Shown piece by piece: positions 53,824 to 64,000 of a DNA stretch of 64,000 nt. A program made the position numbers and the translations under genes. Source of the stretch: Anthopleura xanthogrammica (lineage: Eukaryota; Cnidaria; Anthozoa; Actiniaria; Actiniidae); NCBI GenBank assembly GCA_964019055.1, contig OZ025206.1, positions 27,836,128 through 27,900,127 on the forward strand, read 5' to 3'. How positions within the stretch are numbered: the stretch's first letter is position 1; every line of letters starts with the position of its first letter. The notes under the pieces were generated by a model, which did not search any database, was not told the origin of the DNA, and saw only the letters and a list, made by a program, of their open reading frames with translations.

Positions 53824-54112
53824 CATTAGCATCATTATCATTACTATATATTATTACCATTATTCATGGGTATTATTATCATTAGCATCATTATCATTAC
53901 TATATATTATTACCATTATTCATGGGTATTATTATCATTAGCATCATTATCATTGCTATATATTATTACCATTATTCATGGGTATTATTATAATTAGCAT
54001 CATTATCATTACTATATGTTATTATCATTATTCATGGGTATTAACTATTTTGTGCATGTATTATCAATTTTAGTATGGTCTTGGCTCAGTCATTCCCAAT
54101 ATTAAGCAATAA
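51549..54112 (+). CDS. DED-Bcl-2-like fusion protein, copy 3
   Basis: Two exons (51549-52196, 54074-54112) encode 228 residues. Exon 1 differs from copy 1 at only two residues (Val to Ile and Thr to Met in LLQINQMLTPYEQ). It has the same DED, BH1-like LTWKTVLEILQI and BH2-like PWMAEHGGL. Exon 2 gives YGLGSVIPNIKQ and then TAA, so the C-terminus is 3 residues longer than in copy 1. An AATAAA overlaps the stop codon (54108-54113), so a very short 3' UTR without the array is possible in this copy. The intron carries a MITE (52899-53083) and an ATC microsatellite. Confidence 0.8.
52899..53083. mobile_element. 185-bp MITE, TA target, in the intron of copy 3
   Basis: Ends are CTGCGATTCTCAATATT and AATATTGAAAATCGCAG with TA at both sides. 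Nearly the same element is at 60836-61019. Copy 1 lacks it. Confidence 0.88.
53450..54050 (+). repeat. ATC microsatellite and about 56-bp tandem repeat in the intron of copy 3
   Basis: Degenerate ATT/ATC runs, then four to five units of TATTACCATTATTCATGGGT followed by ATTATTATCATTAGCATCAT. Copy 1 has fewer units at 33720-33800. Confidence 0.93.
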
Positions 54113-54216
54113 ACCTGGGTGTTGCTTTGTAATTGTATACGTATAGCAGTCAATGAAGTTGATGTTTCGACTGCATCATTATAAATAATTATTTAATAGA
54201 TATAGAGAATTGCGTC

Positions 54217-54268
54217 TATTCATTGTGGACGTCCAGTTTTGTAACTGGACTTCCAGATGGCTGGATGA
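54217..54268 (+). promoter_or_regulatory. Conserved 3' UTR block with stem-loop (copy 3)
   Basis: GTCCAGT-TTTGTA-ACTGGAC at 54231-54250. The loop differs in one base while both stem arms are unchanged. Confidence 0.75.
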
Positions 54269-54286
54269 AAATCTTTATAACTAAAC

Positions 54287-54559
54287 TAACCAAGTATCCA
54301 AGAAAACCAACCCAGTATCAAAGAAAACAAACCAAGTATCAAAGAAAACAAACCAAGTATCAAAGAAAACAAACCAAGTATCAAAGAAAACAAACCAAGT
54401 ATCAAAGAAGACAAACTAAGTATCAAAGATAACAAACCAATCAAGTATCAAAGAAAACAAACCAAGTATCAAAGAAAGCAAACCAAGTATCAAAGAAAAC
54501 AAACCAAGTATCAAAGAAAACAAACCAAGTATCAAAGAAAACCATGCAAGTATCAAAGA
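54287..54559 (+). repeat. 21-bp tandem array after copy 3, about 13 units
   Basis: Same unit as the other arrays, with more irregular units (AAGACAAACTAAG, GATAACAAACCAATC). Confidence 0.95.
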
Positions 54560-54564
54560 AACGA

Positions 54565-55198
54565 GAAGCAGGAACTCAACTCGACGACAAGGGATTCCGC
54601 AAGCTGCTCATAGAAGTTCAATGCATCGTGAACTCCAGACCTCTTACCACTGTCAGCAGTAACACAAAAGATGCAGCAGAACTGCTGATGACGCCTAACC
54701 ATTTGTTTAACATGAAGACGAACTGTGATTTTATTGAAAGCAAGGCGAAATTGACGTTCCCCTCAGCAAGCCACATGTGCGGCGAATGGGAGCGTTAGAT
54801 AAAGACAGAGGCGTTTTAGCCGTGCTACTACGGGAAACAGGAACTCAACTCGACGACGAGGGATTCCGCAAGCTGCTCATAGAAGTTCAATGCATCGTGA
54901 ACTCCAGACCTCTTACCACTGTCAGCAGTAACACAAAAGATGCAGCAGAACTGCTGATGACGCCTAACCATTTGTTTAACATGAAGACGAACTGTGATTT
55001 TATTGAAAGCAAGGCGAAATTGACGTTCCCCTCAGCAAGCCACATGTGCGGCGAATGGGAGCGTTAGATAAAGACAGAGGCGTTTTAGCCGTGCTACTAC
55101 GGGAAACAGGAACTCAACTCGACGACGAGGGATTCCGCAAGCTGCTCAAAGAAGTTCAATGCATCATGAACTCCAGACCCGTTTACCACTGTCCACAG
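54565..55198 (+). pseudogene. BEL/Pao integrase fragment in 269-bp tandem units (copy 3 flank)
   Basis: Units start at 54569, 54838 and 55107 (CAGGAACTCAACTCGACGAC). Each encodes GTQLDDEGFRKLLIEVQCIV, NSRPLTTVSSNTKDAAELLM and TPNHLFNMKTNCDFIESKAK and ends in a stop. The third unit is cut by the MITE at 55202. Confidence 0.83.
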
Positions 55199-55201
55199 TA
55201 A

Positions 55202-55441
55202 AGGCCCGTTTACACTGGCGATTTTTATTGCGATTTTTGCTGCGATTTCTACGTCCATTCATGTTTGGAAATATAATAAAATAATTCTGTCTTATGCTTG
55301 TAAAGAGACATTTTTCCAGGTAATCTTGGTCTCCTGATTAAAACTTTACAAGTTAATCCTTTACCATTTTTGACTATGACCCAAATTGCCGCAAAAATCG
55401 CATCTAAAACCGCCTCAAAAATCGCCAGTGTAAATGGGCCT
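55202..55441. mobile_element. Harbinger-like MITE, TAA target (copy 3)
   Basis: The 240-bp counterpart of 34708-34943 with the same ends; TAA at 55199-55201 and 55442-55444. Its right flank shows the unoccupied TTAA used by the 1.9-kb transposon in the other duplicon. Confidence 0.87.
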
Positions 55442-55444
55442 TAA

Positions 55445-55570
55445 CACAGCAGATGCATCACAACCGCTGACGCCTAACCATTTGCTTACCATGAAGACAA
55501 AGGTTGGTATGCCCCTTCCTGGAACATTTCGAAGACAAGATTTGTATTTGCAAATATTATTACTTAGAGA
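55445..55570 (+). pseudogene. BEL/Pao integrase fragment, continuation (copy 3 flank)
   Basis: Encodes LTMKTKVGMPLPGTFRRQDL as at 36858-36990, then decays. Confidence 0.7.
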
Positions 55571-56046
55571 GAAAAAACCGTAAAGTGCAATGCATGTGAC
55601 AATTTGGTAGCAAAGATTTATGAATTATTCAGTAGTTAATCAATCATTAGAGAATAGACATTTCCCAAGATATAGCTGGATGTGCATGAACTCCCGGATG
55701 TGCTATCTAAAGTGGGTTTAGATACATATTTATCGAGAATTCTTGCCAAGGTAGATTTTATTGGATGATTAAACAATAACAAAAGGTTAGAGCGCTACTA
55801 ATTTTTTAAAAACAATGAATCATTTGATTTATTGGCGCCTTGGAGTCTTTCTTTGTTCTATTGTCCAATAAGGAAAAGGCTGATGGCAAGTACAATCAGT
55901 TTCCTGAGCGCTTGACTGTATCTTGGGAAAGGGCTATTGCTTATTTTCACTTGACGCCATTTCCTGTCTCGTACGAAATGTACGTTCACTGAATCGCAAG
56001 TTTTCAATAAAATTCGTTCTGGCTGCACATAATGGTCAGTGTTTAA

Positions 56047-56355
56047 GCCTGGTTCACACTAGTGACGCAAGCAAGTGACATACACAAGCGCAGGTAGTAC
56101 TTTAGGATGACTGAATGTTCTGTTCTGTCCAAATATTAAGGGGTTAACTAACCATGAAAGAATACCCCCAGAGTGCTTTGTGAGCTTTGATGCACATTGC
56201 CTATTGGGTGGCCATGGTTAGGCGCGTCGCACTATGAGCAGCACGTAGTGTACTGTTCATTAACAGTTCTTGTCTTTTTTCACACCTAAGTGATAAATGC
56301 GATACTGATTCTGCGTATGTTGCTTATGATTACGACGCCCATGTGAACCAGGCCT
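56047..56355. mobile_element. Harbinger-like MITE, rearranged relative of 37919-38097
   Basis: Left end AGCCTGGTTCACACTAGTGA, right end GTGAACCAGGCCT. The interior shares only the first 110 bp with the copy 1 element, and the duplication boundary (about 56165) falls inside it. Confidence 0.7.
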
Positions 56356-56389
56356 TAACTTGTCAGCGATTTGTTTCTTGGTTCTGAGT

Positions 56390-56635
56390 TAAGCGTCATC
56401 TACACGAGCCATTTTTCCTTGACAAGTTTTCCTTGACAAGGAAAAATTGATCGTGTAGATGGAGTAAAATGAACTATTGTAGACGGACAACAAGGAAAAT
56501 TTAGCAAGGAATATTAATGAGATTAGCCTGTTGCTTCGCTCATCGAAACTTGTCAAGGAAACTTGTTCATCATCTACACGAGCAAGGAAACCTTGTCAAG
56601 GAAAAATTACTCGTGTAGATGCAGCTTTATAGTGT
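56390..56635. mobile_element. TIR element with CTACACGAG arms
   Basis: GCGTCATCTACACGAGCCAT and ATTACTCGTGTAGATGCAGC mark the ends. The interior repeats CCTTGTCAAGGAAAAAT palindromes. Confidence 0.7.
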
Positions 56636-57089
56636 TAGATATGACATGAAATGAGTTGAAAGGCTGTTTTAACGCTTCACCAACAAATCAAGGAACGTGT
56701 TTCAATAGCCGCTGTATCAATTGTGAAAACGGTTAATCTCTAAAGGAAAAATAGCACAAAACGTAAAATTTAAGACTTCACCGTACGCTGCCATTTCTGT
56801 ATATTCCAAAATATCTAGACTAATCGCAACTGTCTCGAAACAAATTATAGCGAATCAAAAAAACTGATCAAACTGGCGTCTTTCACTTTTATTAGCTTCA
56901 AGTAATGCACACGTAGTATGATTGTTGGTCTTCTTTTATATTCTATGTAGCAAGAACGTTGAGATATTAAAGAAGCGGAGAAAAAATAAAAGTAAAATTG
57001 ACAAACGCATTACAAACGAGAACTGCTTTGGAATGGCTTCCTGTACGTGCTACAAGTCATGCATGTTTGAGTCGCTCAGGAATAGAGAT

Positions 57090-57390
57090 ATATACTAGTT
57101 ATACAATGGTTTCGAGCGGCATACGTATAGGAGTCATTTGTAGTTTCTGGTATACGCACGAGCCTTTAGGCGAGTGTGTATACAAAGAAAATACAAGTGA
57201 CGAGTGGGATATCCACGGTATGCCTCGAGAAACCATTGTATAACCATTTTATCCCACACCATAGAAAATACAAATGCGTAGATTCAACGCGCAGTGCATG
57301 ATGGGAAGGAAGAGTGAAATACCGACGAATATACAACGGCTTTCCTGCTTTCTGATTGGCTGTATTTTCTATGGTGTGGGATAAATCCCG
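57090..57390. mobile_element. Dispersed element, inverted relative of 14620-14935
   Basis: Shares TACAATGGTTTCGAG, GGGATATCCACGGTATGCC, ACCATAGAAAATACAAATGC and CCGACGAATATACAACGGCT with the copy inside ALS2. Short inverted ends (TCCCACACCATAGAAAATAC on both sides of 57245-57385) suggest a composite MITE. Confidence 0.75.
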
Positions 57391-57884
57391 GGTTAAAATA
57401 GTGTATAGAACATTTAGGGACTATAGTGGGCGACTTTTGTGTTGCTGACGAGTTTACGTCATTATTTTGAGTTTTAGCCGAATCCCACAAGAGAACGAGA
57501 CAAATGTCGAGAGGAAATATCCCATGAGATGTTGCTGGAGATGGTCTCGATGTGCTGGAGTGGTTACGAGTTCTTGTGTTGCCGGTCTATTAACATGATG
57601 TTCTGGAGTTATGCGAATCCTTGCCAGATATTTAACGAACCAAATGGCTTGGCACAACCGTCCGCTCGATGTACGAGTGTTATCGTTGTTAATCGTTGTA
57701 TCGTTGCCATGCCTTTGCATCAAAGCGTAACCAACGGTGAGCTTGCAATGATAGAGACATGTGAATAATTGTCCAAGTTCTAAAAAAAAGGGCCTCTATC
57801 ATTGCGAGCTCACCCGCCGGCATGGCAACCTTTCAAGGGGGCTCAAAGAACTTTCAAGGGGACTATTGAAATACTGAGGCACCA

Positions 57885-57975
57885 GTTTCTAATTCAATGC
57901 AAACCGCTGTTAATTTTTGAAGACCTCAAATTCATTTGCACAGGCTTAGCCTCGTTTATAAGTCAGTTATTCATA
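57885..57975 (+). repeat. Dispersed repeat fragment (family copy 3)
   Basis: GCAAACCGCTGTTAATTTTT then CACAGGCTTAGCCTCGTTTA and TAAGTCAGTTATTCA, matching 17836-18055 and 40218-40430. Confidence 0.7.
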
Positions 57976-58523
57976 AACACCATGGATGGATGGATGCTTG
58001 CTTCATAAAGCCGATAATGCAGTGATTTGTATGGGGAAATTATAAATTCAAATGTCTATATCTCAGCTGCTATTTGACCGATTCTCGTTAAATTTGGTGT
58101 GTAAACGTCTTTTTTGATTGGCTACCGAAATTGGAAATCAAACGTTGTTAAAGCCAAAAAAATTTGTGACGTCACACTAGAGTACTCTATTAGTTCATGA
58201 TCACTCAGCCAGAACAGTCATTAAATATCAATGCAGAGGCGAAAATTACGTTTGAATGATAACGAGCTGCTTCTCGTGTATTTGATGTCTCTTGTGAATT
58301 TATATACGGCTGGACTGGTTGAGTGATAGTGACTATTACACACTAGGCAAAAATCAACTTCTAAAATCCTAGTTCGAATTGAAAGGGCCTAGATGAAAAT
58401 GTATTCCTATAGACAAGCAACCATTGTTACCCAAGTCACCTCTTTTCCACCTGGCTGGTTTTAATAGCGCAAAATTGAATCACAACACAATCAAAACGCT
58501 TCTCGCAGAAAAAGACAGGTTAC

Positions 58524-58769
58524 ACCACAGGTAGCCCAAGCTATGGTTCTGAATATATATTGAGAGAATGTATGGCAGATCAAAAAATTTCTTTAAAATA
58601 AAATATATTTCATATTTTATTGTTTCTTTACCGATATATCAATGTTTAACGAAGCGAAACGGTAACGAAACAATAAAATATGAAATGTATTTTATTTTAA
58701 AGAAATTTTTTGATCTGCCATACATTCTATCTATATATATTCAAAACCATAGCTTGGGCTACCTGTGGT
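58524..58769. repeat. Long near-perfect inverted repeat (arms about 103 bp)
   Basis: ACCACAGGTAGCCCAAGCTA at the left and TAGCTTGGGCTACCTGTGGT at the right, with pairing through GGCAGATCAAAAAATTTC up to a loop of about 40 nt (58627-58667). A transcript would form a very stable hairpin. Confidence 0.93.
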
Positions 58770-59784
58770 TACACAAACCTACTGCTCTCTACCATACTTG
58801 GGTCATCAATCCATTGGATTATTCATTTTACATTTACCAAGATACGACTAATCCTCTACGAGGCTGGTGCAGTTTGTGTCCTTATCATTTACTGCTCGTC
58901 ATCCGCAACGCATGCACTGTAATTATTACATATTGTGCCTCTCCCAGTAAGAAGCCAAGCTCACGAAAACAAACAGTTTACACTCGACCTAGCAAGCAAA
59001 GCCACGTTCTATAATTATCACACCAGACCCGGTCTTCCTATAATACACGTAGACTCTTTATAGCACCATAACAGGTAGGAATGCATGTGTAGTAGGTATG
59101 ATGGTAAGTGTTTCATTTTCTACTGATAAATACCCTATAATATAGTGGTATTAAAAGCCAGCAATAAATCATGTATCTGCATGCACATAGTATCAGTTAG
59201 ATGCGAGATGATTTTGCTAATACCAGAGAGCAAAGCTTAGAACAGTAGTCTTATTTCATTTTAAAATTCCAGTGGTACATTTCATAGGGGGTTAACAGCT
59301 TTGAAAAGTGGGGTGTCTGATCACGACATTCTCGGATCCACCTGAAACCTTCAAGTAAACAGTGTATATACTTACGATTTTCAGATACAAAATGGACCTT
59401 TCATAGGTCATTCACTTCGATAAACGTTTTGTTAGGTTTTCTTGTCTAGACGTTGTCTATGTATTTCTAATTACATCAACATCACTTTCTTCACAACAAG
59501 CGAAATTAGATCCCCCAAGAAGTGCACTCCCAGCTCCGCCGTCTATGCATTTGATTTTGTAGCTTATGAATAACTCAACATTTCTACAATACAGTTGTTT
59601 CTAATGCACACAGCGTTTTAGATATATTATATATTGACCAGCTTAATCCGCTCGCTCTTGTTCGTTGAACGAATGCCGTCAGATAAACTCTGTACCCGTC
59701 ACGACAGTCACGATGTATTGCTGCCATGAAGTTTTTCATCATAATTCTTCTCAAATAAGAAGAGTACGAGATTAAGCACTATTT

Positions 59785-59900
59785 AATAAGTAATATATAC
59801 AATATGAGTGGCCGTGTTGTATCAGATATACAACCACGAGCCGAAGGCGAGTGATTGTATATCTGATACAACACGGACACGAATATTGTATATTACTTAT
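59785..59900. mobile_element. 116-bp hairpin MITE
   Basis: ATAAGTAATATATACAATAT at the left and ATATTGTATATTACTTAT at the right, with inner arms GTGTTGTATCAGATATACAA / TTGTATATCTGATACAACAC. Confidence 0.85.
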
Positions 59901-60334
59901 GAAACGTCTAGGTGTATACATTCATGTTCTACTAAAATTTTAAAGAGAAAATTGAATTTGGCTGACAAAATTGGAGTTAAAGTTTATGCAAATCAGGACG
60001 ATTTTGTATCTGATATACGACCTCCTCCACGGACAATGATTTCTATTGTGTTTTCCTCATTAATTATTCATGAGTTTTATAATAATAATAATAATAATGA
60101 TAATATTTATTCACTTATACTGCGCAATATTCATAAAAATGATCAATCGTGCATAACATATGCTAAATGTAAAATCGACTTATAAAAATATTATATAGGT
60201 TAAAATACAAAAAAATAAAAACTAATAAAAAATCTAATGATAGAAGAAAATTGTGGGAGAACAAGCAGGACGTACATCACATGCATTTACACTAAAAAAA
60301 TTATAATATTTTTTATTTCAATCAAGGCAGCATA

Positions 60335-61603
60335 ATGGATTCACATTACACAGAGATATCCAGTAAATACGACAACCTGTACGAGCCCATACATCAAGCT
60401 TACACACCAATGATTACCAACAAGCTGGAACTGACACCAGGCGATCTACTATTGGACATTGGCACTGCTACAGGTCAACAAGCACATCTGTTATGGAAGC
60501 ACGTGGGACTCAAGAATCCTGTCACGTGTATAGAGCCTTGTCAAGCATTCTTTGAACATGCAAGCAAACTGGATGGTATTGTGCCTGTGGTACAAACAGC
60601 AGAACAGTTGTGTGATAATCTAGCTAAAGATCAAGGGGAAAACCAGGTTTGTTATTTCTGAGTTTATTTGAAACTCAAATAGGTTATATTTATTCAGCAT
60701 CATACAAGAATGTGCCATGCAGTTTCTGTTGTAGTTCGTCATATTGATTGCATTTTGAATATTTGAGTATAAGTATGGTATGGTACAATAGTCAATTAGT
60801 TAAATAAAGATTCACGTAAATAGTTTAGCAAATTACTGCGATTCTCAATATTCTGCGAACTCAGACATTTCAATGGCTTGTTGTGAAATTGGTTTTTCGC
60901 TGCCGTCAATCAAAACTAATCAGTCGGTACCTTTTATGGTTTTGACTGGCGGTAGTGAAAAACCAAATTTCAACGGGAAACTCGCAACTACCGAGTTTGC
61001 AGAATATTGAGAATCGCAGTAAAGTTGAAAGGATTTCTTCATGTATACAAATTGAAGTTTCGTGCAAATGAGCGTGGGTTATAATACCTTCTTTTTTCTA
61101 TAATCAATTTTGTTCTCTTCTGCCATTAACCTGTTGTATTTGTTTAACAGTGTCTATTCAACAAGATACTGCTTTGTAGTGTTGTTCATCATTTTCACGA
61201 CATTATAAAATGCCTTGGACATATCATCGATTACCTCCCGAAGAATGGTGTTTGCCTTATTTTAAATCAACCGAACGTAGGATCATGTATGCCCTTCTCA
61301 CTTCTTCAACTGAAGGACTTGGAGCAGAAACGAGACGTTCTTGATGACATTTTGCCTTATGTCAAAAACCGTGATGACGTCATCACAGAAGTGACCAATG
61401 AAGAGCCCAGTATTAAGATTCCCAAAAGTAGGTGGTACTACATGATTCGTAATCGTTTTTGGTCAAGCCTTTGTCGATACACGGATGAAGAGATAGAAGA
61501 AAGCATCAAAGACCTGGATAATGGGAGATTCAAAGGAGTCAAAAATGACGAGCTGATTACTGTTGTAGATAAATTAGTTGGCATCAAAATCACAAAGAGA
61601 TAA
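60335..61603 (+). CDS. Class I SAM-dependent methyltransferase-like protein, two exons
   Basis: Exons 60335-60646 and 61151-61603 join in phase 0 (CAG|GTTTGT donor; tttaacag acceptor) to give 254 residues and TAA at 61601-61603. Motif I of class I methyltransferases is visible as LLLDIGTATGQQ (residues about 34-45). It is followed by CIEPCQAFFEHA (acidic residue of motif II that binds the ribose) and, in exon 2, CSVVHHFHDIIKCLGHIIDY (motif post-I/IV) and NGVCLILNQP (beta-5). The fold is complete though short. The C-terminal third is Lys/Asp-rich and lacks a motif I know. The substrate is unknown. The intron contains the MITE 60836-61019. AATAAA follows at 61738. An upstream non-coding exon is possible. 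Confidence 0.8.
60836..61019. mobile_element. 184-bp MITE, TA target, in the methyltransferase intron
   Basis: Ends are CTGCGATTCTCAATATTCTG and CAGAATATTGAGAATCGCAG, with TA on both sides. Near-identical to 52899-53083 in the intron of DED-Bcl-2 copy 3. Confidence 0.92.
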
Positions 61604-61737
61604 GGCATGAGCTGACATGTCTATATGAGCTTGTCATCTAGCGTTGTGTTGTGTTGAATTGTGTTGAACTGTTAGAACAATCACCTTCATCAATTCCTTT
61701 GTACACGTTCCTTTTTAGGTTACTCGTGCGACGCTAA

Positions 61738-61743
61738 AATAAA
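61738..61743 (+). promoter_or_regulatory. Poly(A) signal of the methyltransferase-like gene
   Basis: AATAAA 135 nt past the stop codon, followed by a T-rich stretch. Confidence 0.6.
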
Positions 61744-61853
61744 GTTTTACTACAATCATCTTTTATTTTATTTTAAGTAGGTTTCGTGTGTTCATTCTAA
61801 GTACACACATGTACAGTATAATTGATTGACATTCATCTGTACTGGTCTGATAG

Positions 61854-62347
61854 TATATGAAAAAGTTTAACTTTGGATACTCAGTACAACTTACTTAAGC
61901 TTGGATAGATGACGAGCTTTCGATTCTATGATTCTACCTACACAGGTAGCGCTCTCTCAAGACGAGACTAGCGGAACACTTCCGTCTACACACAAAAACA
62001 TCAGAAGCTTTCAAACATCTATATAAGGATTGCCCAGATCATCGAATGGACATGAACTCAGTTAAAGTACTGGACAGGAACCCCAATTGGCCTCATCGGG
62101 GGAGTTCGCGAAGCCATACACATCAGGATCAATGCACCAGACCTCAATAGGGATGGGGCGACGGATGGGGCAGGATTAATCTTCCACACATCTGGGACCA
62201 TTTTTTGCAGTCACGTGATCTCGAGGTACATAAACGTCATGATCAAGCGTGACTGCATAACGTGACCAAAACTCTAGCTTGAGTCGAAAGCTTGTCATCG
62301 ATCTAAGTAAGTTGTACTGAGTATCCAAAGTTAAACTTTTTCATATA
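61854..62347. mobile_element. TIR-bounded element carrying a Penelope-like fragment
   Basis: Ends: TATATGAAAAAGTTTAACTT followed by TGGATACTCAGTACAACTTA, and the exact inverse at 62290-62347. Between them a broken frame reads VLDRNPNWP ... VREAIHIRINAPDLNRDG. This resembles the C-terminal end of Penelope-like (GIY-YIG) proteins, with a frameshift near 62100. Inverted flanking repeats are known for Penelope-like insertions. Confidence 0.55.
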
Positions 62348-62641
62348 CAATATAATTGAGATGGGAACTGGGGATGAAGTAATCTAAACTCTGATCGGTC
62401 GTTTAGTTGGAAAATATTTCCAACATGGTTGCCAAATACTCGTCTGGAAACATCTTAATACGTCTCGCATACTCATTGGCTAACACAGATATACCATGAT
62501 TACTTGGAGCAGTTACGAAAGTCTGCCGCAGCTTTTGTTAAAATGGTTTCAATAAGACTAAAACTCGGTGGTGGCAAGGATTATGGTCGGATACACATGT
62601 ATTCCCGGATGTACTTGCCAAAGCCTCGGTTTGGATAGATA

Positions 62642-63661
62642 TCATCGGGGATATAAGTATCGTGATTTTCTCCCACTGACCATGATTAAACAGAACAAGC
62701 TAGCATAGCGCTTCACTTTACTTGCCTTGGCCTTGATCCTTTGTTTCAGCTCTTCAATTACCACTTTCAATCCTTTACCTCTGACATTATACTTTCGCTC
62801 TAGCCGTTCCATCTTTCGAGAAGTCCCAACTGTTTGGATGTTGATTTGTTGAAGTCTGCTTAAGTCCCTTCTCATCTCGCTAATCTGTCCTTGTAGCCTT
62901 CTTTTCCAGGGTGGTTCTCCATTCTTCCTTTTCTTTTTGAGCTTCACTCCCACTCTTTCAGTTACCACAGCAGCAGCGGCATACACAAGGTCGTTTGTCT
63001 CTGTAATATCATTCGTAGGAATAGTTCGCAGCACACTATCGACAGCTTTGACTTGGTCTAACAGCTTTTTCCTAAATACTCCGCGAAGATCTGGTAATCT
63101 CTCTCGATCTGTTTTGTGTAGTATTTCATACAGTCGAGATATTATTGCGTTTTGTTCATCTGTCATTTCCATTTCTTCAGGTATTATTTCTCGTTGATTT
63201 TCTTCTGTACCATCGTCGTGTGTGGTCGAGCAATTCTCCTCTGTCCCAGTGCTATGGTCTGTTCCAGGACTCCGTTCTTCAGTGTCAATTTATCTGATTT
63301 CGGTTACCTTCCTCTGAATTTCCTCTATCTCTAATTCTGTAAACCATTTTCCTTTCAGGATAGCTCTTACTTGATCCGCTAGTCTTTGTTCAGTTTGTTG
63401 GTCCATTCCTCTTTCTTCCCACAGTTCAAGCAACCTCTTTCTATAGCCTCTCTTCTCGGGCTCACTCTTCATATAACATTCCATCAAAGTTCTATTTTCT
63501 TCTTTATTCCACTTCTTTCTTGCTTTTCGTGTTTGATTTTGGACAGTTACATTTTCACGACGTCGACCAGCCTGTCCACACGCTTGGTCGATGCCGGATG
63601 AAGAACCGTCATTTGCTTCGGTTCTGTTTTCATCGTTTTCATTGGTTCTTGATTTCATCAT
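62642..63661 (-). pseudogene. Retrotransposon ORF1-type protein with one in-frame stop
   Basis: The minus-strand frame from 63661 reads KARKKWNKEENRTLMECYMK, then GYRKRLLELWEERGMDQQTE, QRLADQVRAILKGKWF and TELEIEEIQRK. This Myb-like/helical N-terminal region recurs in cnidarian retrotransposon proteins. TAA at 63290-63292 interrupts it, and the same frame continues after it (MTDEQNAIISRLYEILHKTD ... KMERLERKYNVRGKGLKVVI) to about 62690, where homology ends. No RT domain follows, so it is 3'-truncated as well as interrupted. Confidence 0.65.
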
Positions 63662-64000
63662 TTCATCACAGTTATTGTAGTAATTGTGTCCATGAGGACC
63701 TTCTTTCCCTGCGGAGTTTATTTCGCAGAAGAACTTCAGCTCGTCCAGATTTTGCGCGAGCTGTGTGACAGCAGTTGTTTCCGAGCGCGCGCTCTATCTC
63801 AGCTTGACGGTTACGCTCGAGCAAATTTTAAATTTTGTCAAATCACACAAATTTATTTTATTTTATATTTTATTTGACTTAGCCTACTCTTTGCAGAAAT
63901 AAAAATTAATATATTAACGCATCAGTGAAAGGTTCAGTAATGTTCTAAAATAAGAGAGGCTACAATCTTGGACAAAAAGGGTTGAGAATTTTTGATCATA
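63662..64000. other. Window end, upstream of retrotransposon ORF1
   Basis: No coding signal recognised. It probably includes 5' UTR of the retroelement and AT-rich flank. Confidence 0.5.

Larger units (their letters stand above)
56640..60334. other. Intergenic, repeat-rich, no gene seen
   Basis: Holds the dispersed element 57090-57390, a repeat fragment at 57885-57975, the long hairpin 58524-58769 and a hairpin at 59785-59900. Frames here show no family motif. Confidence 0.55.

Noticed and set aside
58568..59014. 148-codon frame with apparent signal-like segments
   Set aside because: Its first half lies in the long inverted repeat; no family motif, no codon pattern, no splice context.
59808..60185. 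125-codon frame
   Set aside because: Starts in a hairpin MITE and ends in an AAT microsatellite; no recognisable motif.
61854..62347. Hammerhead ribozyme, sometimes present in Penelope-like ends
   Set aside because: I could not find the CUGANGA and GAAA core in correct order on either strand.

Overview
This 64 kb window is nuclear DNA of an animal, most likely a cnidarian (anthozoan type). The basis is intron-rich animal genes (heme oxygenase, alsin/ALS2), metazoan apoptosis domains, CR1-like, BEL/Pao and Penelope-like retroelements, tRNA-derived SINEs and very many short inverted-repeat elements. The species cannot be fixed from sequence alone.

Layout. 1-2470: the last exon of a heme oxygenase gene (+), preceded by an intron with a G-tract minisatellite. 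2471-6570: repeats only. 6572-9369: a 5'-truncated CR1-like retrotransposon (-), 86 bp from the stop codon of ALS2. 9455-30615: a complete ALS2 (alsin) gene on the minus strand. I resolved it into 29 coding exons whose phases all agree (5538 nt, 1845 codons plus stop). Its introns hold minisatellites, microsatellites, SINEs and short terminal-inverted-repeat (TIR) elements. 31184-56165: three copies (+) of an unusual two-exon gene. 56170-64000: TIR elements, a two-exon methyltransferase gene (60335-61603), a Penelope-like fragment and a retrotransposon ORF1 with an internal stop.

The main discovery is the three-copy family at 31293-33859, 42674-45332 and 51549-54112. Each encodes about 225 residues: an N-terminal death effector domain (DED) followed by a Bcl-2-like helical domain with BH1- and BH2-like motifs. 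The intron falls in BH2, directly after the Gly-Gly-hydrophobic triplet and in phase 0, which is the place of the classical Bcl-2 family intron. Such a protein would join a death-receptor adaptor module to a mitochondrial apoptosis module. In every copy, 19-20 nt just upstream of the ATG are the exact reverse complement of the unit of a 21-bp tandem array (13-18 units) lying about 110-180 bp after the stop codon. The mRNA could therefore fold its own start region onto any of many sites in its 3' UTR. A 50-bp block with a perfect 7-bp stem is also kept in the 3' UTR of all three copies, while the introns of copy 2 and of copies 1/3 share nothing I can see.

Copies 1 and 3 are a recent segmental duplication (about 31120-38040 and 51368-56165) sharing a TATA/E-box promoter. 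Downstream of both lie BEL/Pao integrase remnants split by a Harbinger-like MITE. In copy 1 only, a 1.9-kb TTAA-targeting transposon is inserted, and copy 3 preserves the empty site. ALS2 and DED-Bcl-2 copy 1 are arranged head to head with 677 bp between their start codons.
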